From Candidatus Cloacimonadota bacterium (lineage in GTDB: Bacteria; Cloacimonadota; Cloacimonadia; Cloacimonadales; TCS61): a DNA stretch of 6,850 nucleotides. The number at the start of each line of letters is the position of its first letter. Positions within the stretch are counted from its first letter, which is position 1. The stretch spans positions 1 to 6,850 of the forward strand of contig JAUVKM010000115.1 in NCBI GenBank assembly GCA_030596265.1, written 5' to 3'. Shown here one piece after another: positions 1 to 6,783 of the stretch. The notes below the pieces were generated by a model. That model made no database searches. It was not told the origin of the DNA and worked only from the letters and a program-made list of their open reading frames with translations. The translations under genes were made by a program, and so were the position numbers.

Positions 1-404
1 TGCTTTGAACTTAGATTACCCCTCTCAAAATCAACATCAATACCCATAAGTTCGAGTCCTTTGGCTAATGCCTTACTTATTTCAGAATATGATTCTGTTA
101 CATTTCCAGACAATCTTCCTATTGTAGGGCTGATAACCGCATACGTAACTTCATTGTCATGAAGAACCACTCTGCCACCGGTGGGTCTTCGCACAAAACC
201 AAAATTATGTTTTCTTAGAGCCACAAAATCTACCTCTTTAGCCACTTCCTGATTATATCCACAGGAAACTGTAGAAGGCTCCCAATCATAAAACCTTATT
301 GTGGGTATAGACCGACCATCTTGAATACAATTAAATATAGCTTCATCTATTGCCATATTTTCAGCCGGACTTAATTTTTCATGAATTAAGAAACGCCATT
401 TCAT
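1..404 (-). CDS. LipM/LplA-family octanoyltransferase or lipoate-protein ligase, N-terminal part (cut by window edge)
   Basis: The first 134 residues of a protein of the biotin/lipoate A/B ligase fold are visible; the rest lies beyond the left edge. The family attaches octanoate or lipoate to a lysine of lipoyl-domain proteins (glycine cleavage H protein, 2-oxoacid dehydrogenase E2) in the cytoplasm. The signature is RRPTGGRVVLHDNEVTYAV at residues 72-90, the acyl/AMP-binding loop. NMAIDEAI (16-23) and IRFYDWEPSTVSCGY (36-50) are also typical. The GGR..LH.NE.TY form resembles Bacillus LipM more than E. coli LplA (GGGAV.HD.GN). The deciding residue, the LipM catalytic cysteine, falls outside the window, so transferase versus ATP-dependent ligase is unresolved. 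The ATG at 404-402 is preceded by a weak TAGGT. A terminator-like hairpin lies upstream, so the gene probably has its own promoter in 405-543. Confidence 0.88.
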   Translation of the reverse strand, partial: MKWRFLIHEKLSPAENMAIDEAIFNCIQDGRSIPTIRFYDWEPSTVSCGYNQEVAKEVDFVALRKHNFGFVRRPTGGRVVLHDNEVTYAVISPTIGRLSGNVTESYSEISKALAKGLELMGIDVDFERGNLSSK

Positions 405-528
405 ATTTTACCTATAGTTATTTTATTAATATAATGCATTTAATATTCCTTATAGTAAGTCAATTTCTCTTAATCACGTTAACCCTGCTTACAATAACAA
501 TATAATGCTATTTTCTGTTGGAATTATA

Positions 529-573
529 AAATCTAAGAAAACTGCATTATGCGGACAGAATTCCGCATAATGC
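529..573 (-). terminator. Intrinsic terminator closing the glyS-to-DUF975 gene run
   Basis: A perfect 12-bp inverted repeat, GCATTATGCGGA at 544-555 and TCCGCATAATGC at 562-573, encloses a 6-base loop. Read on the minus strand it starts 21 bases after the stop codon of the DUF975 gene and is followed by AGTTTTCTTAGATTTT, an interrupted T-rich tract. The plus-strand exit (CCTTCTAAATAG) has no T tract, so termination should be one-directional. The stem is half G+C and the T tract is imperfect, so efficiency is uncertain, but position and geometry fit an operon terminator well. Confidence 0.72.
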
Positions 574-594
574 CCTTCTAAATAGCCAATTTAT

Positions 595-1260
595 CTATTT
601 AACGATTTCGTCAACCTTGGAAGCCATCTCTTCTTTATTATTAACATCCTTATCCTTAGTCTCATAAGTAATTCCGTGTTCATTTCGTAATTCCTCATAA
701 AAGATTGTTTGGGAAGTAAGCATATAAGGAGATAGCCATAAGATACCAATACCAAACGAGAGAATACAAAGCAGCCCCCATCCTATAAAACTTAGATCCA
801 AACAGAATAGCTTCGATTTATATCCATACATCATTTCTTTGCTTTGCTTCAAAGCTTCCAAAACTCCTATTTCGGGATTATCAATTATTAGATAAAACGC
901 TATTCTATAAGAATATGCTACGATAATACCGGGCACAATAAGAAGCAATGTCCAGAGAAAAATATATAGGCTCATAAGTAGATATAAACCTAATGTTTTT
1001 CCAAACAGTCCCAAATTTTTTTCGGAAAATGAAAAGGCTTTAAATAATAAATTGAAATCACCTACCTTCTCTCTAATTAAAACAATGTAATACAAATATA
1101 AACCATAAGTTAATGAACCCAATATGATCCACGTAACAACCTGAAGTGTACTAACAACGGATATGATTCCAATGATGATCAAATATGCTAAAACTGCATT
1201 TAACCAATTACCAGATAAAGATTCTCGAGCAAAACCTCTAATTGTTGAGCTATTATTCAC
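595..1260 (-). CDS. DUF975 family multi-pass membrane protein
   Basis: This is an integral inner-membrane protein of 221 residues whose family (DUF975) has no established biochemical function. Typical family features are SGNW near the N-terminus (16-19), a glycine- and leucine-rich membrane region, LLIVPGIIVAYSY (106-118), DNPEIGVLEALKQSKEMM (127-144), and CLDLSFIGWGLL (153-164) leading to SPYMLTSQTIFYEEL (177-191). Hydrophobic segments lie at about 20-39, 41-62, 88-118 (probably two helices broken at PG) and 155-178. The C-terminal 30 residues are charged and soluble. I start it at GTG 1260-1258 because AAGGAGGG sits four bases upstream. The frame stays open to a TTG at 1293, which would give 232 residues and overlap the kinase gene, but that codon has only a weak purine-rich stretch before it. 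The gene follows the kinase stop by 10 bp and is the last of the run. Confidence 0.87.
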   Translation of the reverse strand: MNNSSTIRGFARESLSGNWLNAVLAYLIIIGIISVVSTLQVVTWIILGSLTYGLYLYYIVLIREKVGDFNLLFKAFSFSEKNLGLFGKTLGLYLLMSLYIFLWTLLLIVPGIIVAYSYRIAFYLIIDNPEIGVLEALKQSKEMMYGYKSKLFCLDLSFIGWGLLCILSFGIGILWLSPYMLTSQTIFYEELRNEHGITYETKDKDVNNKEEMASKVDEIVK

Positions 1261-1264
1261 TTCT

Positions 1265-1272
1265 CCCTCCTT
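1265..1272 (-). promoter_or_regulatory. Ribosome binding site that fixes the GTG start of the DUF975 gene
   Basis: On the minus strand AAGGAGGG precedes GTG (1260-1258) by four bases. It is the strongest Shine-Dalgarno sequence in the window and shares two bases with the TAA stop of the upstream kinase gene (1273-1271). This favours GTG over the TTG at 1293 and suggests translational coupling with the kinase. Confidence 0.78.
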
Positions 1273-2167
1273 AAAATCGAATACTTCTTTCAATTATTTC
1301 TTTTCTTGCTAAAATGTCATCAATACTAATTTTTTTTAATCTATCTACACTAAAAGACTCTACATTAAAAGATGCAGTTACAGTGCCATAGATCATTGCA
1401 TTCTTAATTGTTGTTTCCTCAAAATTTCCTGCAGAAGCCAGATAACCCATAAATCCACCGGCAAAACTATCCCCTGCACCGGTTGGGTCAACAACCTTTC
1501 TTACTGGATAAACCGGAGCGAAAAAGATGAATTCATCTGAATATGCAAAAGAGCCATATTCACCACGTTTCACTACAATTAATTTGGGATTTAATTCTTT
1601 GGCTTTTTGTGCAGCTTCAAAAATATTATGTACGCCAGTTAGCATTCTTAATTCATCTTCATTAATAAATAGAATATCAACATTGTTGATAACTTCTAAT
1701 AATTTTGATTTTGACCCAGATATCCAAAAGTTCATCGTATCACAAGCAGTAATTTTAGCATTACTCATCTGCTTTAGAACTCTCAATTGCAAAACCGGAT
1801 CAATGTTTCCCAAGAACACATAATCACAATTCTTATTATCTTCACAAAGTTGAGGATCAAAATTGGCAAATACATTAAGCTGAGTATCAAGTGTTTCGGC
1901 TTTATTAAAATCATTATATTTCCCAGACCAATGAAAAGTTTTACCGAAAGTTACTTTAATATCTTGAGTATTAATTCCATTTTCTTCAAGAAGCATAAAA
2001 TGCTCTTTGGGAAAATCCTTTCCAACAATTCCCATAATACTGCTTTTACAAAAGTTTTTACTCGCCATAGAGGTAAATATCGCAGATCCACCCAGAGAAT
2101 GAACAACTTTTCCAAATGGAGTTTCTATGTTATCCAAAGCAATTGAACCAACAATAAGTAAACTCAT
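1271..2167 (-). CDS. PfkB (ribokinase-like) family sugar or nucleoside kinase, substrate unknown
   Basis: This is a cytoplasmic ATP-dependent kinase of 298 residues, a normal full length for the PfkB family, which phosphorylates sugars, sugar phosphates or nucleosides. The N-terminal strand GSIALDNIETP (7-17) and the GGSA substrate loop (26-29) are present. The Mg/phosphate NxxE motif is N169-E172 in FINEDE. The second PfkB signature, DPTGAGDSFAGGF (227-239), carries the anion hole GAG and the predicted catalytic base D233. VVKRGEYGS (198-206) is the usual strand before it. The lid region KTFHWSGKYND (76-86) with ETLDTQLNVF (91-100) is distinctive and, as I recall, marks a widespread subgroup annotated only as sugar kinase, so I give no substrate. 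The ATG at 2167 has AGGAG five bases upstream and overlaps the preceding TGA in ATGA, implying coupling with the small membrane protein gene. Confidence 0.9.
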   Translation of the reverse strand: MSLLIVGSIALDNIETPFGKVVHSLGGSAIFTSMASKNFCKSSIMGIVGKDFPKEHFMLLEENGINTQDIKVTFGKTFHWSGKYNDFNKAETLDTQLNVFANFDPQLCEDNKNCDYVFLGNIDPVLQLRVLKQMSNAKITACDTMNFWISGSKSKLLEVINNVDILFINEDELRMLTGVHNIFEAAQKAKELNPKLIVVKRGEYGSFAYSDEFIFFAPVYPVRKVVDPTGAGDSFAGGFMGYLASAGNFEETTIKNAMIYGTVTASFNVESFSVDRLKKISIDDILARKEIIERSIRF

Positions 2168-2373
2168 TTATTCTCCTGAACTTGAACAGTATCTGGAGAG
2201 GCAAAGTTGATCCAACTTCTAAATTTATCTGGATTTGGATTTGAAAAGTATCTGATGATCATTACAACAAAAACAAGGACAAGTATCCGAATAATAAAAT
2301 TGACCCAGGTCAAACTCCGCATGCCTCTTCTCTCCTGGCGTCTTCTTTCCATTTCCTCTTTAAATTCTTTCAT
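2164..2373 (-). CDS. Small single-pass membrane protein of unknown function (69 aa)
   Basis: I do not recognise this protein. Residues 1-19 are very highly charged (EEMERRRQERRG) and probably helical and cytoplasmic. Residues 21-40 form one hydrophobic segment interrupted by R29. The tail of about 29 residues is polar and likely faces outward if the positive-inside rule holds. Support for a real gene is positional: it fills the gap exactly, starting 6 bp after the aminotransferase stop and ending in an ATGA overlap with the kinase start. The first ATG (2373) has no Shine-Dalgarno sequence, only AT-rich bases, so re-initiation after the aminotransferase is plausible. An internal ATG at codon 18 has CAGGAG nine bases upstream and would give a 52-residue version, but that purine run also just encodes the RRQERRG stretch. 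Confidence 0.7.
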   Translation of the reverse strand: MKEFKEEMERRRQERRGMRSLTWVNFIIRILVLVFVVMIIRYFSNPNPDKFRSWINFASPDTVQVQENK

Positions 2374-2379
2374 AAAATT

Positions 2380-3582
2380 TTAACGTAAACTATTAATCAA
2401 TCCTTTCTTAAATCTTTTTAACCCTTCTTTAATATTTTCCATACTTGTTGCATAAGAAAGCCGCACATATTTATCTGCCCCAAATGCCGAACCTGGAACA
2501 ATTGCTACTTTATAGTCCTCTAAAAGATATTCACACATTTTTACACAGTTTTTATTTCCCAGTTTATTGTTGTGCAGATAATAGGCAATATTCGGCATTG
2601 CATAGAATGCACCAAGCGGCATTCGACATTTTACATTAGGAATTTTATTCAATTCATCTACAAGAAAGTTGCGGCGTTTTTGGAATTCATCGCGCATTTT
2701 TGCAACACTTCCATCACATTTATTCAAGGCAACTATAGCCGCTTTCTGAGTTATTGAATTTACGCAGGAAGTTGTATGGCTTTGAATTCTGGCAGCTCGT
2801 TTAATGATATCTGTAGGACCGGCTGCATAACCAAGCCGCCATCCTGTCATTGCATATGCTTTAGATACACCATTTATAACAACAGTATGTTCGCGAACTT
2901 CGTCACTTATTGTAGCAATAGAAATATGTTCTTTTCCATTATAGATTAACTTCTCATAAATTTCATCCGAAATAATCATGATATTATACTTTACGCAGAC
3001 AGCAGCAATCTTTTCCAATTCCTTTTTATTATAAATAGAACCGGTCGGGTTATTTGGGGAATTTAAAATAAGAGCTTTTGGATTGCTCAAAGATTCCAAC
3101 GCTTCTTCCAATTGTTCCGCTGAAATTTTGAAGTTAGATGCTGCGCGTGTAGGGAGTAATATCGGAAAGGCATCAACCATTTCTACTTGAGAAGTATAGC
3201 TTACCCAGTAAGGAGAAGGAATCAAAACTTCATCACGCGGATCACAAATAGTCATCAACAGAAAAAAGATAGAAGCCTTAGCACCTGGAGAAACAAGAAT
3301 ATCATTTGGGTCACAGTCAAGGTCGTTATCACGTTTCAGTTTAGCAGATATAGCCTCTCTGAGTTCAATGATACCAGAAGATGCAGTATATCGTGTGAAG
3401 TTATCATCAATCGCTTTACGAGCTTCATCCTTAATGTAATCTGGTGTATCAAAATCAGGTTCACCAACACCAAAATTGATCACATCGATACCTTTTGCTT
3501 TCATTTCTTTGGCTAGATTAGAAACCGTGAGTGTGGGTGACGGTTTAATCGCCTTAGCCCGATGAGAAATTTGAATCACCAT
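2380..3582 (-). CDS. aspC: Pyridoxal-phosphate aminotransferase, class Ib aspartate aminotransferase type
   Basis: This is a full-length (400 aa) cytoplasmic fold-type I aminotransferase, most likely converting aspartate and 2-oxoglutarate to oxaloacetate and glutamate. Numbered from the ATG at 3582, visible residues are the N-terminal KPSPTLTV (13-20), GEPDFDTP (40-47), PYWVSY (124-129), NSPNNPTG (174-181, with N178 near the PLP hydroxyl), SDEIYE (205-210, with D206 on the pyridine nitrogen and Y209), the Schiff-base lysine K241 in SKAYAMTGWRLGY, and R374 in RLSYA for the alpha-carboxylate. K102 in PGAKAS matches the lysine of the Thermus GGKQALF motif that binds the side-chain carboxylate, supporting an acidic substrate. 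Related class Ib enzymes also act on prephenate or aromatic substrates, so specificity is inferred. Bacillus calls its homologue aspB. The gene lies 20 bp after glyS. A TTG at 3588 would add two residues but is only two bases from AGAGG. Confidence 0.92.
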   Translation of the reverse strand: MVIQISHRAKAIKPSPTLTVSNLAKEMKAKGIDVINFGVGEPDFDTPDYIKDEARKAIDDNFTRYTASSGIIELREAISAKLKRDNDLDCDPNDILVSPGAKASIFFLLMTICDPRDEVLIPSPYWVSYTSQVEMVDAFPILLPTRAASNFKISAEQLEEALESLSNPKALILNSPNNPTGSIYNKKELEKIAAVCVKYNIMIISDEIYEKLIYNGKEHISIATISDEVREHTVVINGVSKAYAMTGWRLGYAAGPTDIIKRAARIQSHTTSCVNSITQKAAIVALNKCDGSVAKMRDEFQKRRNFLVDELNKIPNVKCRMPLGAFYAMPNIAYYLHNNKLGNKNCVKMCEYLLEDYKVAIVPGSAFGADKYVRLSYATSMENIKEGLKRFKKGLINSLR

Positions 3583-3589
3583 TTTCAAT

Positions 3590-3595
3590 ACCTCT
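3590..3595 (-). promoter_or_regulatory. Ribosome binding site of the aminotransferase gene
   Basis: AGAGGT on the minus strand lies seven bases before ATG (3582-3580), a normal spacing. The in-frame TTG at 3588-3586 is only two bases away, too close to be used. The site therefore decides for the 400-residue product. Confidence 0.6.
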
Positions 3596-3602
3596 TTATA
3601 TT

Positions 3603-5696
3603 CTAATTTTTATTATTTTCGCCATCAACAACAAGTTTAGAAAGATCTGCAACTCGTAGAAATAATTCTCTAATACAGAAGAGAAGATTGTATCTGTTCT
3701 GCCTAATCTTAGCATCTTCCACATTTACCATAACTTTATCAAAGAAACTATCGATCGCGCTACCGAATCTAACTAACTCTTCCAGGATTTCCCCGTAATT
3801 TTTATCTGGAAGAAGTTTTAAGATATCTATTCCCGAAACCAGATAATTCATATAAAGAGTCTCTTCCGTCTCTTCCTGAAAGAGTTCTCGCTTCACATTA
3901 GAAGTAGCCTTCACCTCAACAAGAATATTGGAAACACGTTTAAAGCCCAAAACAAGATCAATAAACTCTTCCTCCCCTTTCAATTCTTGCAATGCTTCAG
4001 CTCGATGAATAAGATCTGGGATATTGGAATGATCAATATGCATCACACTTTCGATAATATCATAATCTATCTGCTTTTGTTTAAGAAGCCAATTCACGCG
4101 CTGCTTGAAAAAATCATAAACTACATCTTTATTATTCTCAGATTTATCAAGTTTGCTTTCTAATAATTTAAATGATCTATCTATTAATTTGTGGATGTTT
4201 ATTTCAAAATTATTATTGGAAATTATCTGAACAACTCCATTGGCAGCACGTCTTAAAGCAAAAGGATCTTTTGATCCTGTGGGTATCATATCAACTCCGA
4301 TTATTCCACAGATCGTATCAATTTTATCTGCAATAGCTACCACGGAACCGGCTAATGACATCTCAGTATCACCATTCTGATAATGTTCTTCAATCACAAG
4401 TGCAGTTTGCTTTTTTTCCCCGCTTTTCAAGGCATATTGATGTCCAATATACCCTTGAAGTTTTGTAAATTCTTTCTCGCCAAGCATCAAAGTTACAAGA
4501 TCTGCCTTACATAAATGTGCACCTTGTAATGAGTATTTTATCACATCATCTTCAAGTTTTAATTCATCACAAATAAATTTACTAACTTGCTTTATTCGCT
4601 CAGTTTTTTCTAAAACAGATCCAAGTTTTTGCTGGAATGTAACCTCTGATAATTTTGGTACGAAAGTTTGTAAAGACTGGACAGTATCTTCTTTATAAAA
4701 AAATTCTGCATCTTCTAATCTGGCAGTTATCACTTTTTCATTACCCTGCTTTATCAGGTTAGAATATCGAGGATCTCCATTTGAAACGAATACAAATTTA
4801 TTGCTGAGATCACCATTCTTTTTGCTTATAGAAAAGTATTTTTGATGTTCGGAAAGCGTAGAAGTTACAACCTTTTTTGGAAGACCAAGATACTTCTTAT
4901 CAAAATCTGCAATAACAGCAGTTGGATATTCTACAAGATCGGTAATGGTCTCAAGTAATTTAACATTCTCAATAACTTTTTCGTTTGAGTTCAAAAAAAG
5001 ATCGTTCATTTGTTTTATTATGGTCTTCTTTCGTTCTTCTCTATTGGGAATCACAAAAACTCCTGATAGTTTCTCTTCATATTCATCTATCGAGTTAATT
5101 TCAACCAGATTATGCAGGTTTTGAAAACGGTTACCATAAGTTATATTCCCGGATTTTATTCCTTCAAATTCTAAGTCTATAATATCATTCCCAAATAATA
5201 CTAATATCCAGCGAATTGGACGGGCAAAAGAGAGTTTAGAACTTCCCCATTTCATTGATCTTTGGAATTGGATTTCGGCAATTGATTCTATTGTCAAATT
5301 TTTAAGAATCAAAGTTGCAGATTTACCTTCTATCTCTTTTCTAATTGCTATTTTATCACCTTTTGGTGTCTGTTTAATAATGATATCTTTCTGTTCTGCT
5401 CCAGCTCCGCGCAAAAATCCTAAAGCTGCATTTGTCAAATTCCCATCTATATCATAAGCCATCTCTTTTGTTGGACCCGTACGTTCGATAATTTCATCTT
5501 TTTGTTGTGTTTGAAGTGATAATATCTTAATTGCAAAACGTCGTGGTGTAGAGAAAATCTGTAACTCATTATAATCAAGATTTGCTTTCTTTAAATTTGT
5601 CTCGAAATGATCTTTGATAGTCTTGATAGCTCCAGCGATATAAGCAGCTGGGATTTCTTCCACACCAAGCTCAAATAAAAAATCCTTTTTATCCAT
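3603..5696 (-). CDS. glyS: Glycine--tRNA ligase beta subunit
   Basis: This is the beta subunit of the bacterial alpha2beta2 glycyl-tRNA synthetase, which charges tRNA-Gly; beta mainly recognises and holds the tRNA while the catalytic site is in alpha (GlyQ). The length of 697 residues is close to E. coli GlyS (689). Landmarks are FELGVEEIPA (8-17), STPRRFAI (49-56), FQRSMKWGSS (144-153), FARPIRWI (157-164), TSTLSEHQKYF (278-288), LEDAEFFYKED (327-337), KADLVTLMLGEKEFTKLQGYIG (HD-like region, 397-418), IADKIDTICGIIGVDMIPTG (455-474), SKDPFALRRAANGV (475-488), and a helical C-terminal anticodon-binding domain from about 580. The ATG at 5696 has GAGG five bases upstream. No frame damage is seen. 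The alpha gene glyQ, commonly just upstream in other bacteria, is absent here: a PorV-like gene lies there instead. glyS appears to lead the five-gene run. Confidence 0.97.
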   Translation of the reverse strand: MDKKDFLFELGVEEIPAAYIAGAIKTIKDHFETNLKKANLDYNELQIFSTPRRFAIKILSLQTQQKDEIIERTGPTKEMAYDIDGNLTNAALGFLRGAGAEQKDIIIKQTPKGDKIAIRKEIEGKSATLILKNLTIESIAEIQFQRSMKWGSSKLSFARPIRWILVLFGNDIIDLEFEGIKSGNITYGNRFQNLHNLVEINSIDEYEEKLSGVFVIPNREERKKTIIKQMNDLFLNSNEKVIENVKLLETITDLVEYPTAVIADFDKKYLGLPKKVVTSTLSEHQKYFSISKKNGDLSNKFVFVSNGDPRYSNLIKQGNEKVITARLEDAEFFYKEDTVQSLQTFVPKLSEVTFQQKLGSVLEKTERIKQVSKFICDELKLEDDVIKYSLQGAHLCKADLVTLMLGEKEFTKLQGYIGHQYALKSGEKKQTALVIEEHYQNGDTEMSLAGSVVAIADKIDTICGIIGVDMIPTGSKDPFALRRAANGVVQIISNNNFEINIHKLIDRSFKLLESKLDKSENNKDVVYDFFKQRVNWLLKQKQIDYDIIESVMHIDHSNIPDLIHRAEALQELKGEEEFIDLVLGFKRVSNILVEVKATSNVKRELFQEETEETLYMNYLVSGIDILKLLPDKNYGEILEELVRFGSAIDSFFDKVMVNVEDAKIRQNRYNLLFCIRELFLRVADLSKLVVDGENNKN

Positions 5697-5794
5697 TAAT
5701 TCCTCATAAAATAATTTTGGTCACATTTTTCGAATTGAATTTTGTTGTCTAATATTTTTTGAAAGAGAATGACGTTTTCTAAAATCAAAGAGAA

Positions 5795-5800
5795 ATTATA
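5795..5800 (-). promoter_or_regulatory. Possible -10 box for the glyS gene run
   Basis: A perfect TATAAT on the minus strand lies about 100 bases upstream of the glyS start, in the 139-bp gap after the PorV-like gene. No good -35 box is at 15-18 bp: GTGCAA is at 15, and a better TTGAAT is 24 bp away. In DNA this AT-rich the match could be chance, so the call rests on its location at the largest gap between these genes. Confidence 0.25.
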
Positions 5801-5835
5801 TAACTTTGTAGGATTTTGCACTGGATTCAATTTTA

Positions 5836-6783
5836 TTAAAATAAGTATTTAACTGAAATCTGATTTACAAATCCCAGATCACCATACGAAACTATTGCAT
5901 AATCCATTTTCAAATTATATTTACTAAGATCAAACCCTGTTCCGAAAGATATCCCGGACAGAAAATCATTATCTCCACCGGTAGCCCAATCGGATGCATT
6001 AGTTTTATAACCTGCTCTTAGGGTTAAAATTGGATGTACTTGATATTCCAAACCAAACCGTCCAAAAATATCATTATCTAAAGGTTTATAAATATCAACG
6101 GTAGCATATAATTTTTCTTTTGGATTATAATTAAAGCCAACGGTTAATGTTGTGGGCATAATTTCTTCGTATTCATCATCTGTATAATATGTTAATTGTT
6201 TCCCTATATTTCTTATAGAGATACCAACTTTTAGATTTTCATTTGTTGATTGGTGCATGATACCGGCATCAAATACAACTGCCGAAGCAGAAGTTTCATC
6301 GAGTGATTCTTGAATAAATTTTATATTTATCCCGACATCCAGCATAGCAAGTATAAACCTTGCAGCACTAATTCCAAAGATGAAGTCAGACATTCCAAAA
6401 GTACCATCAATCCCTGCATACTGTCCCATCTCATCGGCAATTGTACGATCTTCAGTAGCAGAAAGTCCCTTTGCAAAAACAGCAAAAGAAGTTTTATCAT
6501 TAACGGGATATGCATAAACAGCAGAACCACAATTTATTCCTTCAAGATAACTCATATAAGTAATAGAAGCCTGAGGTGAATCAATTTGAACAAGCCCAGC
6601 AGGATTGAAGAAAACTGCATCTGCATCGTTGGAAAGCCCGGTATAAGCATTTCCAATTGCAGCAGCTCTGGCAGAATAATTAACCTTTAAAAAAGTAAAG
6701 CCGCTTGTCCCTGCATTTTCATTTTCTGCAACCAAAAAAACCGATAACAATATTATCATTATCAAAATCAGATTTTTTTTCAT
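5836..6783 (-). CDS. PorV/PorQ family outer-membrane beta-barrel protein
   Basis: This is a predicted outer-membrane barrel of 315 residues. An N-terminal signal peptide is clear: lysines at 2-3, hydrophobic 5-18, and likely cleavage after A19. The family signature follows: TSGFTFLKV (26-34), SARAAAIGNAYTGLSND (37-53) and AVFFNPAGL (56-64). The rest is alternating polar/hydrophobic strands rich in glycine and aromatics, with RNIGKQLTYY (191-200) and MPTTLTVGF (209-217), and it ends in KYLF with a terminal phenylalanine typical of BAM substrates. Family members include PorV and PorQ of type IX secretion, but many FCB bacteria carry uncharacterised paralogues. Nothing else from that machinery is visible, and the protein is shorter than Porphyromonas PorV, so I do not assign it to secretion. 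The ATG at 6783 has GAGGGG eight bases upstream and overlaps the preceding gene by ATGA. Confidence 0.88.
   Translation of the reverse strand: MKKNLILIMIILLSVFLVAENENAGTSGFTFLKVNYSARAAAIGNAYTGLSNDADAVFFNPAGLVQIDSPQASITYMSYLEGINCGSAVYAYPVNDKTSFAVFAKGLSATEDRTIADEMGQYAGIDGTFGMSDFIFGISAARFILAMLDVGINIKFIQESLDETSASAVVFDAGIMHQSTNENLKVGISIRNIGKQLTYYTDDEYEEIMPTTLTVGFNYNPKEKLYATVDIYKPLDNDIFGRFGLEYQVHPILTLRAGYKTNASDWATGGDNDFLSGISFGTGFDLSKYNLKMDYAIVSYGDLGFVNQISVKYLF

Noticed and set aside
429..463. Candidate promoter for the lipoate transferase gene: TTGACT at 463-458 on the minus strand
   Set aside because: The -35 match is good but no acceptable -10 box lies 16-18 bp downstream; TTATAT is 23 bp away. 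It is too weak to list in AT-rich DNA.
430..508. TATAATGC repeated on the plus strand at 430-437 and 501-508, as possible plus-strand promoters
   Set aside because: No -35 partner was found and there is no plus-strand gene downstream; chance in AT-rich intergenic DNA is sufficient.
1527..2146. Two plus-strand open frames (1527-1823 and 1787-2146)
   Set aside because: Both lie antisense to the intact PfkB-family kinase gene, give low-complexity translations without recognisable motifs, and have no context of their own.
2445..3516. Three plus-strand open frames (2445-2639, 2572-2757, 3187-3516)
   Set aside because: All are antisense to the aminotransferase gene, whose catalytic motifs are complete across this stretch.
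5697..5835. Terminator or leader structure (T-box or attenuator) between the PorV-like gene and glyS
   Set aside because: The best pairing (CAAAG with CTTTG plus flanking A/T pairs across a bulge) is AT-rich and not followed by a T tract, and I see no T-box motif.
6310..6579. Plus-strand frame 6310-6579 and minus-strand frame 6327-6530
   Set aside because: Both are shadows in other frames of the PorV-like gene, which has family motifs across the region.
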